Origin: Bryobacterales bacterium
Lineage (GTDB): Bacteria; Acidobacteriota; Terriglobia; Bryobacterales; UBA6623
DNA: 47,825 nucleotides
Assembly: GCA_026713545.1 (NCBI GenBank)
Contig: JAPOOG010000122.1
Location: 1-47,825 of the forward strand
Direction: 5' to 3'
In this document: piece by piece, positions 8,042-17,361 of the stretch
How positions within the stretch are numbered: the first letter of the stretch is position 1
Layout of the letters: every line of letters begins with the position of its first letter
Translations under genes and position numbers: made by a program
Notes under the pieces: model-generated
What the model was told of the DNA's origin: nothing
What the model saw: only the letters and a program-made list of their open reading frames with translations
Databases searched by the model: none

Positions 8042-9043
8042 TCATCGGGTGGGGGCGTAGTATCCCTGGCGGTAGTGGGTGCGCAGACGCGGCATCCCTC
8101 GAATCTTCTTGATCTCCACCCTCATACGTCGCCACCGGCCGTCCTTCTCCTGATTGATGGGGACGTAACCCAATACATATTGGTTCCTCAACTCGACGCC
8201 GATCTTGGCGGCCACGTCGGGCAATTCATTGAGATTCTCAACCGGAAACTGCCGTCCGCCGGTTTGCTCCGCAATCTCGGTTAACAGGCTTGGACCGTTC
8301 AGTTCTTCCGGGGTTCGCCCTCGCGACGATATCGGTTCGAAGATGCCGATCGCATAGATCTGGACGTCTGCCTCACGCACCAGCCGCTTGATCTCGCGCT
8401 CCGTGTAGCGGCTGCTGTTATCGCCTCCGTCGGAAATCACCAACAGTGCCTTCTTCGTATGCCTCGCTTCCTTCATCCTCGTGATCGAGAGATAGACCGC
8501 GTCCAGCAGTGCCGTGCGGCCCTTGGACTGAGTGAAGGTCAGGCGGTTCTGAATATCCTCGATCCTGTCCGTGAAGTCCGTGATGAGTTCCGGGCGGTTG
8601 TTGAACTGCACGAGCAGGAATTCATCCTCCGGATTTGATGTCTTGAGAAACTGCGCGACCGCCTCTCGCGCTTTGCTCATCTTGTGGCCCATGCTGCTGC
8701 TGGCGTCGAAGACCAGGCCCAGTGACAGCGGAGCGTCCTCCATGCCGAACTGAGTAATATCCTGCTCGGTCTTGTCTTCAAAAATCTTGAAGTACTCTTT
8801 CTCGAGACCCGTGACAAGTCGGTTCATCGGGTCAGTCACCGTAACGCTGACCAACACCAGCTCAACATCTACCTTGATGTTTGCGCCGGACGGCAACCGT
8901 TCGAGATTGGGATCTGGGATGCGCGACTTGACGCCGACGTTGGCGTCAGCGGCGAAGACCGGAGCAACTACGAGGAGAGCAACAACCAGGCAGACGGGCA
9001 ATGCGCGGTGCGAACATGCGTTGCGGTGAGGCAGGATTGCCAA
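8042..9043 (-). CDS. Exported VWFA-domain protein (acidobacterial type), first copy
   Basis: A 333-residue VWFA protein with a signal peptide (about residues 13-31, ending APVFA). Same architecture as its downstream neighbour: beta domain (KVDVELVLVSVTVTDPMNRLV, EYFKIFEDK) then VWA with MIDAS DASSSMG, GRTALLD and ISDGGDN. The frame begins with TTG at 9041-9043; no in-frame ATG lies before the signal peptide, and AAGG shortly upstream supports TTG initiation. It heads the VWFA, VWFA, small Trp/Arg-rich cluster and is divergent from pyrG. The two copies share the layout but differ in many residues, an old tandem duplication. Confidence 0.85.
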   Translation of the reverse strand: MAILPHRNACSHRALPVCLVVALLVVAPVFAADANVGVKSRIPDPNLERLPSGANIKVDVELVLVSVTVTDPMNRLVTGLEKEYFKIFEDKTEQDITQFGMEDAPLSLGLVFDASSSMGHKMSKAREAVAQFLKTSNPEDEFLLVQFNNRPELITDFTDRIEDIQNRLTFTQSKGRTALLDAVYLSITRMKEARHTKKALLVISDGGDNSSRYTEREIKRLVREADVQIYAIGIFEPISSRGRTPEELNGPSLLTEIAEQTGGRQFPVENLNELPDVAAKIGVELRNQYVLGYVPINQEKDGRWRRMRVEIKKIRGMPRLRTHYRQGYYAPTR

Positions 9044-9101
9044 GACCTTGTCCTTACCCGCTTCAATGAATGGCGTTTCCCCGTTGCAGGCGCCTAGATT
9101 T

Positions 9102-9126
9102 TAGCACAGGCCTAGAGGGAGTGCTA
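9102..9126. promoter_or_regulatory. Inverted repeat between VWFA operon and pyrG
   Basis: TAGCAC (9102-9107) and GTGCTA (9121-9126) form a perfect 6-bp inverted repeat with a 13-bp spacer in the 319-bp gap between the divergent VWFA operon and pyrG. A rightward extended -10-like TGCTAGACT (9122-9130) and a leftward TAAAAT (complement of 9098-9103) overlap it, so it could be a regulator site or a chance palindrome. No other gene is seen in this gap. Confidence 0.25.
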
Positions 9127-9362
9127 GACTTGTCCATAGGTGTGTGTGGCAAGGAAGCGCCGTCTTGATGCAGCGCTCCCCGAGTCCCCGAAAAACCCTT
9201 CCCGCATGGCCGGTTCTCGAGGCGACCAGTCCGTCCACGAACGACACCATCCTCACTACCTCGCTTCCCTGATGCGCTCGGCCCTGCCGCTCCTGAACCT
9301 CATCTTGCGGCTTTGTCGATCCGTGCTCCACGGTTATGCTTTCGTTCCTGTTGGAGAGGTCC

Positions 9363-11033
9363 ATGGGCTCCGTTAAAAAGTGCATCTTCGTGACCGGCGG
9401 AGTTGTTTCTTCCTTGGGCAAAGGCATTGCCGCTGCGTCACTGGGCTGTCTGCTGGAAAGTCGTGGACTGCGCGTCACCCTGCAGAAGTTCGATCCCTAT
9501 TTGAACATCGATCCCGGCACGATGAGCCCCTTTCAGCACGGAGAAGTGTTTGTCACCGACGATGGAGCGGAGACCGACCTTGACCTCGGCCACTATGAGC
9601 GCTTCACGCACGCACGCCTGACCCAGGCCAACAACGTCACCAGCGGCCGCATCTACGAGCGCATCCTCGCGAAAGAGCGCCGCGGAGACTACCTCGGGAA
9701 GACCGTTCAGGTGATCCCGCACGTCACGAACGAAATCAAAGCAAGCGTCCGCAAGATCGCCACCGACGACGTCGACGTCATCATCGCCGAGATCGGTGGT
9801 ACCGTCGGCGACATCGAGTCCCTGCCTTTTCTCGAAGCCATCCGCCAAATGCGCCACGAGTTGGGCCGCGACAACTGCGTGTTCGTTCACGTAACGCTTG
9901 TCCCATGGATCGCCGCCGCCGGAGAGTTGAAGACCAAGCCCACACAGCACAGCGTCAAGGAGTTGCGCGCAATCGGGATCCAGCCCGACATCCTGCTGTG
10001 CCGCACCGAGACCGACCTTTCACGCGAGCTCCGCGAGAAGATCGCGCTCTTCTGCGATGTCGACAAAGATGCCGTGATCGCCGCGCGCGATGTCGATTCT
10101 GTGTATCGAGTGCCGATTCACCTCGCGCAACAGGGCGTCGACGACATCGTCTTGCGCCACTTCGGCATGAGTGACCTGCCCAAACGGGAACTGAGCGGCT
10201 GGGAAGACATGCTCGACCGCATGCGCCATCCTGTCGACGAGGTCACAATCGGCATCATCGGCAAGTACGTCGACTATGAAGACTCCTACAAGAGCCTCAA
10301 GGAGGCGTTGCTCCACGCCGGACTCGCTCATCAGCTCCGCGTGCAACTCCGCTGGGTTGAGGCCGAAGGCATTACCCAAGAAACCGCCCATCATCAACTT
10401 AGCGATCTCGATGGTATTCTCGTCCCCGGAGGTTTCGGCATCCGCGGCATCGACGGCATGCTCGAAGCGATCCGTTACGCCCGCGAGCAGAAAGTGCCGT
10501 ACTTCGGCATCTGTCTCGGCATGCAGACCATGGTCATCGAATACGGACGTAACGTCTGCGGGCTGGAGCGTGCGCACTCGACCGAATTCGATCCCGGCAC
10601 GCCGGTCCGGCTATTCTTCAAGTTGCGTGAACTGAAAGGCATCGAAGACCTGGGCGGCAACATGCGGCTGGGCAGTTGGCCCTGCAAGCTGGAGCCGGAC
10701 AGCTTGGCGGCCAAAGCCTATGGCTCGCCTCAGATTCATGAGCGCCATCGCCATCGCTACGAATTCAATCGCGATTACGAAGAAGTCCTCACATCCCACG
10801 GCATGAGAGTAACGGGGGAAACTCCAGACGCGATGTACGTGGAAATCTGTGAGCTTCCCGGCCACCCGTGGTACCTCGGATGCCAGTTCCACCCCGAGTT
10901 CAAGTCGAAGCCGTTGGAGTCGCATCCGCTGTTCTCGTCGTTCGTCGGAGCGGCTTTCGGCCATCGCGGAACGCGCGTTCGTAACGAGCAGGTCCGCGAA
11001 GCGGAGCAATTCCTGCGCGTCCGCGTATCATGA
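9363..11033 (+). CDS. pyrG: CTP synthase
   Basis: A 556-residue CTP synthase, converting UTP, ATP and glutamine to CTP. The N-terminal synthetase domain begins [20 protein letters not shown] with the P-loop-like [10 protein letters not shown], followed by [19 protein letters not shown]. The C-terminal class I glutamine amidotransferase domain (from about residue 295) has the nucleophile in GICLGMQ and the catalytic His-Glu in FHPEF. GGAGAGG lies just before ATG 9363; the frame extends nine codons upstream without a ribosome site. kdsA follows after 80 bp in the same direction, a likely operon in line with CMP-Kdo synthesis needing CTP. Confidence 0.97.
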   Translation: MGSVKKCIFVTGGVVSSLGKGIAAASLGCLLESRGLRVTLQKFDPYLNIDPGTMSPFQHGEVFVTDDGAETDLDLGHYERFTHARLTQANNVTSGRIYERILAKERRGDYLGKTVQVIPHVTNEIKASVRKIATDDVDVIIAEIGGTVGDIESLPFLEAIRQMRHELGRDNCVFVHVTLVPWIAAAGELKTKPTQHSVKELRAIGIQPDILLCRTETDLSRELREKIALFCDVDKDAVIAARDVDSVYRVPIHLAQQGVDDIVLRHFGMSDLPKRELSGWEDMLDRMRHPVDEVTIGIIGKYVDYEDSYKSLKEALLHAGLAHQLRVQLRWVEAEGITQETAHHQLSDLDGILVPGGFGIRGIDGMLEAIRYAREQKVPYFGICLGMQTMVIEYGRNVCGLERAHSTEFDPGTPVRLFFKLRELKGIEDLGGNMRLGSWPCKLEPDSLAAKAYGSPQIHERHRHRYEFNRDYEEVLTSHGMRVTGETPDAMYVEICELPGHPWYLGCQFHPEFKSKPLESHPLFSSFVGAAFGHRGTRVRNEQVREAEQFLRVRVS

Positions 11034-11113
11034 GTCGGCCCACCCCCCGCCCCGGGCCGCTCTGATTGCGACCCCATCTCCGCCGAAGGCGCATACTACA
11101 GACTCGAAACCGA

Positions 11114-11935
11114 ATGCCTTCCGTTGACATCGGCGCCTTTTCGATCGGAGACCATGCACCTCTCGCGCTTATCGCCGGCCCTTGCGTCATCGAGTCGGCC
11201 GAGCACACTCTGGCCATGGCGCGGGCGGTCAAACAGGCTGCGGCCGGCGCGGCGCTCCCTGCAATCTTCAAAGTTTCGTACGACAAGGCCAACCGTACCA
11301 GCGTCGATTCCTACCGCGGGCCGGGTCTCGAGGATGGACTGGCGATCCTCTCCGAAGTGACGAGGCTAACCGGTTTGCCCGTCCTGACCGACGTCCACGA
11401 AGTGGCGCAGGTGGGGCCTGTTGCGGAGGTCTGCGATGTTCTCCAAATCCCCGCCTTCCTCTGCCGCCAGACCGACCTGCTCATCGAAGCAGGCCGTTCG
11501 GGCCGTGTCGTCAACATCAAGAAGGGCCAGTTTCTTGCTCCCTGGGACATGCGCTTTGCCGCCGACAAGGTCGCTTCCACCGGCAACAATCGTATTCTTC
11601 TTACCGAGCGCGGATCGAGCTTCGGCTATAGGAACCTCGTCGTTGACTTCCGCTCACTTCCGGCCATGAGGAATCTTGACTATCCCGTCGTCCTCGACGT
11701 CACGCACAGCCTGCAGCTTCCCGGCGCACAGAAAGGTGCAAGTGGGGGTCAACCCGAGTTCATCGAAACTCTGGCTTGCGCCGGGGTCGCGGCTGGCTCC
11801 GATGCGCTCTTTTTCGAGGTTCACGACTCTCCGGAAAAGGCGAAGTCAGACGGGGCCAACGCCCTGCATCTCGATCTGCTGCAGACGCTGGTCGAGAAGG
11901 TCAGCGCATTGGGCAAGCTCGTTCGAAGTTGGTAG
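11114..11935 (+). CDS. kdsA: 3-deoxy-8-phosphooctulonate (KDO8P) synthase
   Basis: A 273-residue KDO8P synthase, condensing arabinose 5-phosphate and phosphoenolpyruvate to Kdo-8-phosphate for lipopolysaccharide inner core. Family blocks seen: IAGPCVIES near residue 20, FKVSYDKANRTS, GLPVLTDVHE, the QIPAFLCRQTDLL block, KKGQFLAPWDM and the VTHSLQLPG and FFEVHDSPEKAKSDGAN metal/phosphate region. C24 in GPCVIES marks the metal-dependent class II form (class I enzymes have Asn there), with the His in THSLQ, the Glu in FFEVH and the Asp in KSDGAN as expected ligands. ATG 11114 matches the usual family start; ribosome site weak, consistent with coupling to pyrG. Its presence shows an LPS-containing outer membrane. 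Confidence 0.95.
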   Translation: MPSVDIGAFSIGDHAPLALIAGPCVIESAEHTLAMARAVKQAAAGAALPAIFKVSYDKANRTSVDSYRGPGLEDGLAILSEVTRLTGLPVLTDVHEVAQVGPVAEVCDVLQIPAFLCRQTDLLIEAGRSGRVVNIKKGQFLAPWDMRFAADKVASTGNNRILLTERGSSFGYRNLVVDFRSLPAMRNLDYPVVLDVTHSLQLPGAQKGASGGQPEFIETLACAGVAAGSDALFFEVHDSPEKAKSDGANALHLDLLQTLVEKVSALGKLVRSW

Positions 11936-12157
11936 TGGCACGACGATCAAGCAAGCCCATAAAGGTTGCTCCTGTTCTTGACGCCGGGCCGTCGGTAGAC
12001 CGCCGCTGCCAGCAAGCACGGCAGCTCATGGCTAACTACTCGACTTGGATGTACTGAAGTCCTTCGGCAAAGGGCTCCGCGGTATCGGATGGGATATCAA
12101 AGGCTTTGTCTGTTGCATGTTGGCGGACACTTTTTCGCGTTGCTACCCTCCTGCGTC

Positions 12158-15100
12158 TCAGAACTGGAAACGGACACCCAGCTTCATCGCGATCGGATCG
12201 AGAGCGGCGATCACGCGTTCGGCGTCTCCGGTTCGCAGCGAGAAGTTCGCGACCGCGTTCGAGTTGAAGAGGTTGTAGAGGTCCAGCATCAGAGTGAGCC
12301 TGTTTTTGCTCTCGGTTCCGACGGCGAACGCCTTGTCCAGACGGATGTCGGCAATCGTCACGTTCTCGGAGCGGTTCTCGGACAAGTCGGTGAGAAAGAT
12401 CGGCTGGTTGGTGCCGGTGCCCGGGATGTCCACCCGCTGGATCAGAGCGTACGGCCAGCCACTCTGATGCCGCACATTTGTTGACAGGCCGATATCGTGC
12501 GGCAGGCTGTAGCGTGCGAGCAGGCGGCCGCCCCAGTTGGTCGTCTCCTGCCTGGCATCCACGTCGAGGCTGTGGTTCTGCCAGATCCGCCCATGTCCCC
12601 CGGAGCCGACGACGAGCGGATCGGCAAAAAGCGGGCTGCGCGATTCGCCCGCCGCTGAGCGGAACTCGTTACGCCACTGGTAGTCAAAGCTGGCTTGCAG
12701 CAGTAAGCCGCCGGTGAAGCGCCGGTTTACCGCAACCTGGACCGTGTCATAGGCGGCCTCCATGCCGGGGAAGGTGGCGATCCGGTTGTGGACGAGTCCC
12801 GCTACGTCGTCTGGCGCGCGCTGGACGTTCAGTGGTGTGCCGGTGAGCGCTTTGAGCGGACAATCCCAGTCGGGATCGTCCGTGCACGCGATGCCGCGTC
12901 CTTCGAGCAGCGCGGTCTGTTGCGGCCCGTTCCAAATGCCGCTGTCGCCGTTCAGGTCCTTGCGTACGTAAGACAAGCGGACGGAGGTGTCAGCGGCCAG
13001 CTCGTGCTCCAGCGAGACGTTGATCTCGTCGACATATTCCGTCGCCAGTGTTGGGTCGACCGGCGTCCCTTCGGAGCCGAGCTCCATACCGGTGGCGCCC
13101 TGCTCGTCCAGCTTGTCGCCCAACTCGTCCGGGCCGTCGTAGATCCCGTTGGCGTTCGGATCAAGGAAGGTGTACCGGACCCACGCCGTGCTCGCCGGAT
13201 TGGCACCCTCGTGCGAGTCGGCCAGATTCAGGTAGTAGCGGCCGAAGTGTCCCTTGAGCACGGTGCCCTGGGACGGCGAGAACGCCACACCCAACCGTGG
13301 TGCCCAGGTATTCCAGACGACGTTCGTCCGGCCCGTGGCGGTGCCGGTGGGGAAGAAGTCGGCGAGGAAGGGGCTGGAAACAGCGTCGATGAAGTAGGTG
13401 CGCTGCTGCTCGAAGCGCACGCCCAGGTTCAGCGACAACCAGTGCACCGGCCGCCACGTGTCCTGAAAGAACGCCGCATGGTGCCGGTTGCGGTTGTCAG
13501 ATGCGATTTCCCCCTCGGCCGGCATGTTGAAGAGCATGATCCTGTCAACGTTGAAGGTGCGATCGTTCGCGCTGTCGTCCAGATAGCGGACGTGCCCGGA
13601 ATTGGCGTTTGAACCGAAGCGGCTGCTGTCGATCTGGAACTCGTAACCCACCTTGAAATCGTGACTGCCACCGAAGTCGGGCACATAGTGGTTCATGCTC
13701 ATAGTGGCCTGCGGCTTCCAGCGGACGAACGTGAACGGCGGCGGGCCGTTGGCCCCAGGGAACCAGCCGGCGCCGCTCAGGCGGCCGGTCGCCGTGTCCA
13801 GGCGAGGCGGTTGCTGTACCGGATCGACCTGCGGCACCATGGGCCAGCCGAACCCGAAGTGCTTGATGGCGGTGGTCATGAAGGTGCGGTTGTTCCAGAC
13901 TCGCTGCCACTCCGCCTTGTGCGCCCAGCTCCAGCTTGCCTGTGCCAGAACCGAGTCGGGACCGACGTCCGCAGACAGCCCGCGCTTCGGTTTCTCCTTC
14001 AGTCCCCACTGCGTGTAGCCTATCAACCGGTCACGATCGGTCAGCCGAAGTGTCACCTTGCCGCCGAACCCATCGAAATCGCCCAGATCGGTTGCCACGG
14101 AGCGGTTCACCCCTGATACCGCCTTGTCAATGCGAAAGTGGTTGTAGAACGCGTAGAACCAAGCGCGGTCGCGCACGATAGGCCCACCGATGTCGGCGTG
14201 AGTCTCGAAGAACAGCAGGTTCGGGTTGCCCGTGTAGCCGCGTGCCTCCAGCTCGGCGTCGGTGTTGTCGCCGACGAAGTTCTCGTGCTCGTAGTCGCCG
14301 TGGAACATGCCGTGGAAGTCGTTGCCTCCGCTTTTCATAGTCATCATGACGAGCGAGCCCGGAGCGGTCATCTCCACGTCGGCGCCGGCCGCCGTGGTCG
14401 TGAACTCCTCGATGGAGTAGTAGTCGAAGTAGAACCCGGTGCCGCCATTGCCCTCAGTCGTGTCCACGCCGTCGGCAAGAATCCGGTTCTGGTTTCGCAC
14501 GCCGAAGCTCTCGTAACCGGTCTGCTGGCTCTTGTGCGAGCCCCCAACGTCGAAGCCGCGCATGCGAACCCCCGCCGTCTGGCTGAGCACTGCCCAAACA
14601 TCGGTTGCGGACGGTACTTCCTGCAACTCCGCTACGCCGAAGTCGTTGACCAGAGAGGTCGTTTTGATGTCCACCACAGGTGCTTCGCCAGAGACGGTGA
14701 TCGTCTCCTCCACGGCGTCCACCTCGAGCACCGCGTCGATCCGGATCACTCGGGTGCCTTCCACGATGACGCCCTCACGAACGACCCTCCGGAATCCTTG
14801 CAACTCGAACGTAAGGTCATAGGATCCGCGCCTGAGCGCCCGGAATCGGTACGACCCGTCGACGAGGGTCACTGCGGAGAGGGGAGCGATGAGCGCCTCC
14901 CCGGCGATCGTGACCGTTGTACCGGGCACGGCATAACCCTGGCCGTCGATAACAGCGCCCTCGATGGCGCCCGACGTTTGAGCAGCCGCCGGTCCGGCGA
15001 CTGCTGCCAGCACCAGCGCGGCGCACCAGAGGCAAGACCGCATCGTTCCGCTCGACAAAGGGGTCCTCATCGTTCCGCTGGATCGTTCGTCAACCATCAT
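12158..15100 (-). CDS. TonB-dependent receptor with N-terminal carboxypeptidase-regulatory-like domain
   Basis: A 980-residue outer membrane receptor of the acidobacterial type. After a signal peptide (about residues 20-41, ending AAAQ) comes a carboxypeptidase-regulatory-like beta-sandwich (GAIEGAVIDGQGYAVPG, SYRFRALRRGSYDL), then a plug domain (TTSLVNDFGVAELQEVPSA, ILADGVDTTEGNGG) and a 22-strand-barrel-like region ending in the typical aromatic C-terminus KLGVRFQF. Such receptors import large substrates with TonB-ExbBD energy; the ligand is not deducible. Several in-frame ATGs exist: 15100, 15070 and 15043, the last giving the neatest signal peptide; an SSGTMR repeat precedes each of the last two. 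No inner-membrane partner is adjacent. Confidence 0.85.
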   Translation of the reverse strand: MMVDERSSGTMRTPLSSGTMRSCLWCAALVLAAVAGPAAAQTSGAIEGAVIDGQGYAVPGTTVTIAGEALIAPLSAVTLVDGSYRFRALRRGSYDLTFELQGFRRVVREGVIVEGTRVIRIDAVLEVDAVEETITVSGEAPVVDIKTTSLVNDFGVAELQEVPSATDVWAVLSQTAGVRMRGFDVGGSHKSQQTGYESFGVRNQNRILADGVDTTEGNGGTGFYFDYYSIEEFTTTAAGADVEMTAPGSLVMMTMKSGGNDFHGMFHGDYEHENFVGDNTDAELEARGYTGNPNLLFFETHADIGGPIVRDRAWFYAFYNHFRIDKAVSGVNRSVATDLGDFDGFGGKVTLRLTDRDRLIGYTQWGLKEKPKRGLSADVGPDSVLAQASWSWAHKAEWQRVWNNRTFMTTAIKHFGFGWPMVPQVDPVQQPPRLDTATGRLSGAGWFPGANGPPPFTFVRWKPQATMSMNHYVPDFGGSHDFKVGYEFQIDSSRFGSNANSGHVRYLDDSANDRTFNVDRIMLFNMPAEGEIASDNRNRHHAAFFQDTWRPVHWLSLNLGVRFEQQRTYFIDAVSSPFLADFFPTGTATGRTNVVWNTWAPRLGVAFSPSQGTVLKGHFGRYYLNLADSHEGANPASTAWVRYTFLDPNANGIYDGPDELGDKLDEQGATGMELGSEGTPVDPTLATEYVDEINVSLEHELAADTSVRLSYVRKDLNGDSGIWNGPQQTALLEGRGIACTDDPDWDCPLKALTGTPLNVQRAPDDVAGLVHNRIATFPGMEAAYDTVQVAVNRRFTGGLLLQASFDYQWRNEFRSAAGESRSPLFADPLVVGSGGHGRIWQNHSLDVDARQETTNWGGRLLARYSLPHDIGLSTNVRHQSGWPYALIQRVDIPGTGTNQPIFLTDLSENRSENVTIADIRLDKAFAVGTESKNRLTLMLDLYNLFNSNAVANFSLRTGDAERVIAALDPIAMKLGVRFQF

Positions 15101-15156
15101 TATTCACACTGGAGTCGACACGTCCACATGACGAATTTTCCCTTAGTCTGAGGCAT

Positions 15157-15347
15157 TGCCGTCGTCGCGGCGGAAGCGGTGCACCGGCGCGGAATGCGGT
15201 ATAGACGAGCAGGGCGAGGTCGGAGCTTCCGTCCGGCACCACGGGGGTCTGGGCGTTGATCGAGGCGAGCAGTTAGCGGACCTGCGGCACGGAGATTTCG
15301 CTGGTCTTGTCCTCGATGTCAGCGTAGCAGTCGCCGCGTTTGACCCC
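15157..15347 (-). pseudogene. Possible gene remnant upstream of the TonB receptor
   Basis: One minus-strand frame reads like protein on both sides of a single in-frame TAA: a DIEDKTSEISVPQVR block, stop, then LLASINAQTPVVPDGSSDLAL and LLVYTAFRAGAP. Amino acid composition and continuity look coding, and the plus strand here reads only as antisense shadow. No start codon with a ribosome site is visible and I do not recognise the family. It sits in the 351-bp gap before the TonB receptor. It could be a decayed end of another gene. The rest of the gap holds nothing that I can identify. Confidence 0.3.
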
Positions 15348-15451
15348 TTTGAATTATAGAAAACAGCAGTTCAACCTTGGCTGCGTCTCTAGTGGACTTC
15401 TGAGACTGCGCGCATGAGACCAACTCAATAGCTCGGGTGCCGATCCATGAT

Positions 15452-16294
15452 TCACCGTTGCTCTTCTTCGAGCTGCTTGAGATACAGCCCTTCGAGCCGC
15501 TCGACCTCGGAAAGGAATCCTTCCGGGTCCATGAAGGTGTCCGGGCTATAGGGCTGTCCGGGTTTGTATTTGGAGTGCAAGCCGTATTGCGAGCCGTGCG
15601 CAGCAACCCAGACGTCGATCTTCATGGCCTTCTGCCTCCGGAAGGTCTTCGCAAAGTCCTCGGCAAGGCCGTGATAGGTCGGGTCCACGACCAGGCGCTT
15701 GCCCGGGTTGATCGTCCCCATGTTCGCGATCACGACACGGTAGTCCCTGCCGTTTTCCCGGACCGTCATGGTGTAACTGACGCTGCCGGCCGTGTGACCC
15801 GGCGACTCGACCACTTTGAGCCTGATGCTGCCCAGCTCGATGGCCTCCCCGTCGGAGATGATCTTGTCGACTTCGACCGGCTCGAACGACACTTTTCCTC
15901 CGAAATGAGGGTCGCTGAATCCGCCGTCTTCAAGCACGGGCGCGTCGCCTGCCGTGGCCCACATCTCGGCTCCTGTTGCCTTCTTGATCTCGGCCAGTGC
16001 CGCGGTGTGATCCCAGTGTGCCTGCATGGTCAACAGGATCTTGATGTCGTCCATGCGAAAACCGACCGATTCAATGTTCCGGCGGATCAGCGGCGTGGAT
16101 TCCTTGAGTGCGGTGTTGATCAGAATGTGACCCTCGTCGGAAGTGACCAGGAAGACGCCAAGGTCATAGGTTCCAACCGCGTACAGGTTTCCGATCACGC
16201 GGTGGCCTGTGAACGGGCGCGTCCATCCCGCCGGCTGAGCCTCGATGGGCGATGCGGAAAGAGCCAGAAGACAGGGAATGGCGAAACGGAGCAT
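15452..16294 (-). CDS. Subclass B3-like metallo-beta-lactamase fold protein, Gln116-type site
   Basis: A 280-residue exported metallohydrolase: signal peptide (MLRFAIPCLLALSASPIEA), then the MBL fold. Metal-site residues by B3 alignment: Q91, H93, D95, H96 (QAHWDH), H167 (SPGHTAGSVSY) and H233 (AAHGSQYGLH). Gln replaces the first His of the usual HxHxDH, as in GOB-type B3 enzymes. Whether it hydrolyses beta-lactams or another substrate is not deducible. ATG 16294 is preferred because it gives the signal peptide; the frame opens upstream to 16339. It is followed downstream by the gap before the TonB receptor and preceded by cdd on the same strand, 96 bp away. Confidence 0.85.
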   Translation of the reverse strand: MLRFAIPCLLALSASPIEAQPAGWTRPFTGHRVIGNLYAVGTYDLGVFLVTSDEGHILINTALKESTPLIRRNIESVGFRMDDIKILLTMQAHWDHTAALAEIKKATGAEMWATAGDAPVLEDGGFSDPHFGGKVSFEPVEVDKIISDGEAIELGSIRLKVVESPGHTAGSVSYTMTVRENGRDYRVVIANMGTINPGKRLVVDPTYHGLAEDFAKTFRRQKAMKIDVWVAAHGSQYGLHSKYKPGQPYSPDTFMDPEGFLSEVERLEGLYLKQLEEEQR

Positions 16295-16390
16295 GCCGCA
16301 TAGTATGGCGGTTTCGGTGCCTATCCGTCGGGAGGCCATTGGATTCTTAGAGCGATCCTCACTGTTTTTCGGGCGGAGAACAGGATCGGA

Positions 16391-16795
16391 TCAGTCGAGG
16401 TTCTCGGGGCCGAATGCTGCCGGTAGTAACTCAGCAAGTGAGAATGTTTTTCGGAAACCTTCCGGACCCGCAATGTGAATCGAAGCGGACAGTCTGGCAA
16501 ATTCACGGATGCGCTGTCGGCAACCCCCGCATGGAGTACAGAGCTGCGAGCCGCCGCCGACAATGGCGATCTCTTTGATTTCGCGGCCGCCTCCGGCGAT
16601 CATGACCCCGATCGCGCTGGCTTCAGCACACTGGCACATCGAGTAGGATGCATTCTCGACATTCGCTCCGGTATGCACGGCGCCGGTCTCGTCCCGGATC
16701 GCCGCGCCAACCTTGAATTGGGAGTAGGGAGCGTGGGCTCGTTCCCGCACGGACATCGCTGCCTGGATCAGCGATTCGATGGAGCCGCTCCTCAT
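16391..16795 (-). CDS. cdd: Cytidine deaminase
   Basis: A 134-residue homotetramer-type cytidine deaminase, converting cytidine and deoxycytidine to uridine and deoxyuridine for pyrimidine salvage. The zinc site is complete: C56-A57-E58 (CAE, catalytic Glu58) and P88-C89-x-x-C92 (PCGGCRQ). Substrate-binding N45-E47 (NVENASY) is present. The AEASAIG variant after the CAE motif is common in some lineages. AGGA lies seven bases before the ATG. The 96-bp spacing from the downstream metallo-beta-lactamase gene makes co-transcription possible. Confidence 0.95.
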   Translation of the reverse strand: MRSGSIESLIQAAMSVRERAHAPYSQFKVGAAIRDETGAVHTGANVENASYSMCQCAEASAIGVMIAGGGREIKEIAIVGGGSQLCTPCGGCRQRIREFARLSASIHIAGPEGFRKTFSLAELLPAAFGPENLD

Positions 16796-17361
16796 GGTGT
16801 TTCCTGATTATCGTATGGCGAACCTGGTGCCCGAAGGAATCACCTCCGGGGAGTTGCTCCCTGACACGGCGAGTATCATCCCGAATCGAGAATGGAGTGA
16901 TTGACTCAGTGAGGCTCGCTGGCCGAACTTTACGCGGGTCGATAACGTAGCCGTACAGCCCGGCTTGGAAGATCGCGAAACCATTGGTGACGCCGGGTGT
17001 TACGGCACGCAACATCGAGGTGAGCGAACGCCGCACTCGCCAGAACCGGGCTCGGTCGATCCGTGTCATGTTCATGAAATGCTACCCGCAGGCGGGGCGC
17101 TTCGTGCTCATGCTGGAGAATCTCAATACACGTGGGATCGAGTCACTGTACGCCGCCTAACTGCCGGAGTAAGTCCAGAGGCTAGCCGGGCGTCCCAACA
17201 ATCCACTACACTCCCAAGCACGGAAGCTGGCTCAACATCGCTGAAATCGAGTTGAGCGCTCTGTGCAGACAGTTGCTTCCGGATGGTGTGCAAGAGGGCT
17301 CGAGGGGAATGGTTCCTCGTGTGCTTTCCCTTCCGCCGAGACGCTCCGACGAGAAACAAAC
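16796..17361. other. 566-bp gap with no recognisable gene
   Basis: A minus-strand frame stays open from about 17075 into cdd and its first third has some coding character (a short FAIFQAGLYGYVIDP stretch), but it overlaps cdd, lacks a ribosome site and I do not recognise it. Plus-strand frames are broken. I see no RNA gene or repeat. Confidence 0.3.

Noticed and set aside
14138-15151. 337-aa plus-strand open frame
   Set aside because: Antisense to the TonB-dependent receptor; Val/His/Arg-rich shadow.
16623-17075. 150-aa minus-strand frame
   Set aside because: Overlaps cdd in a different frame and has no recognisable domain.
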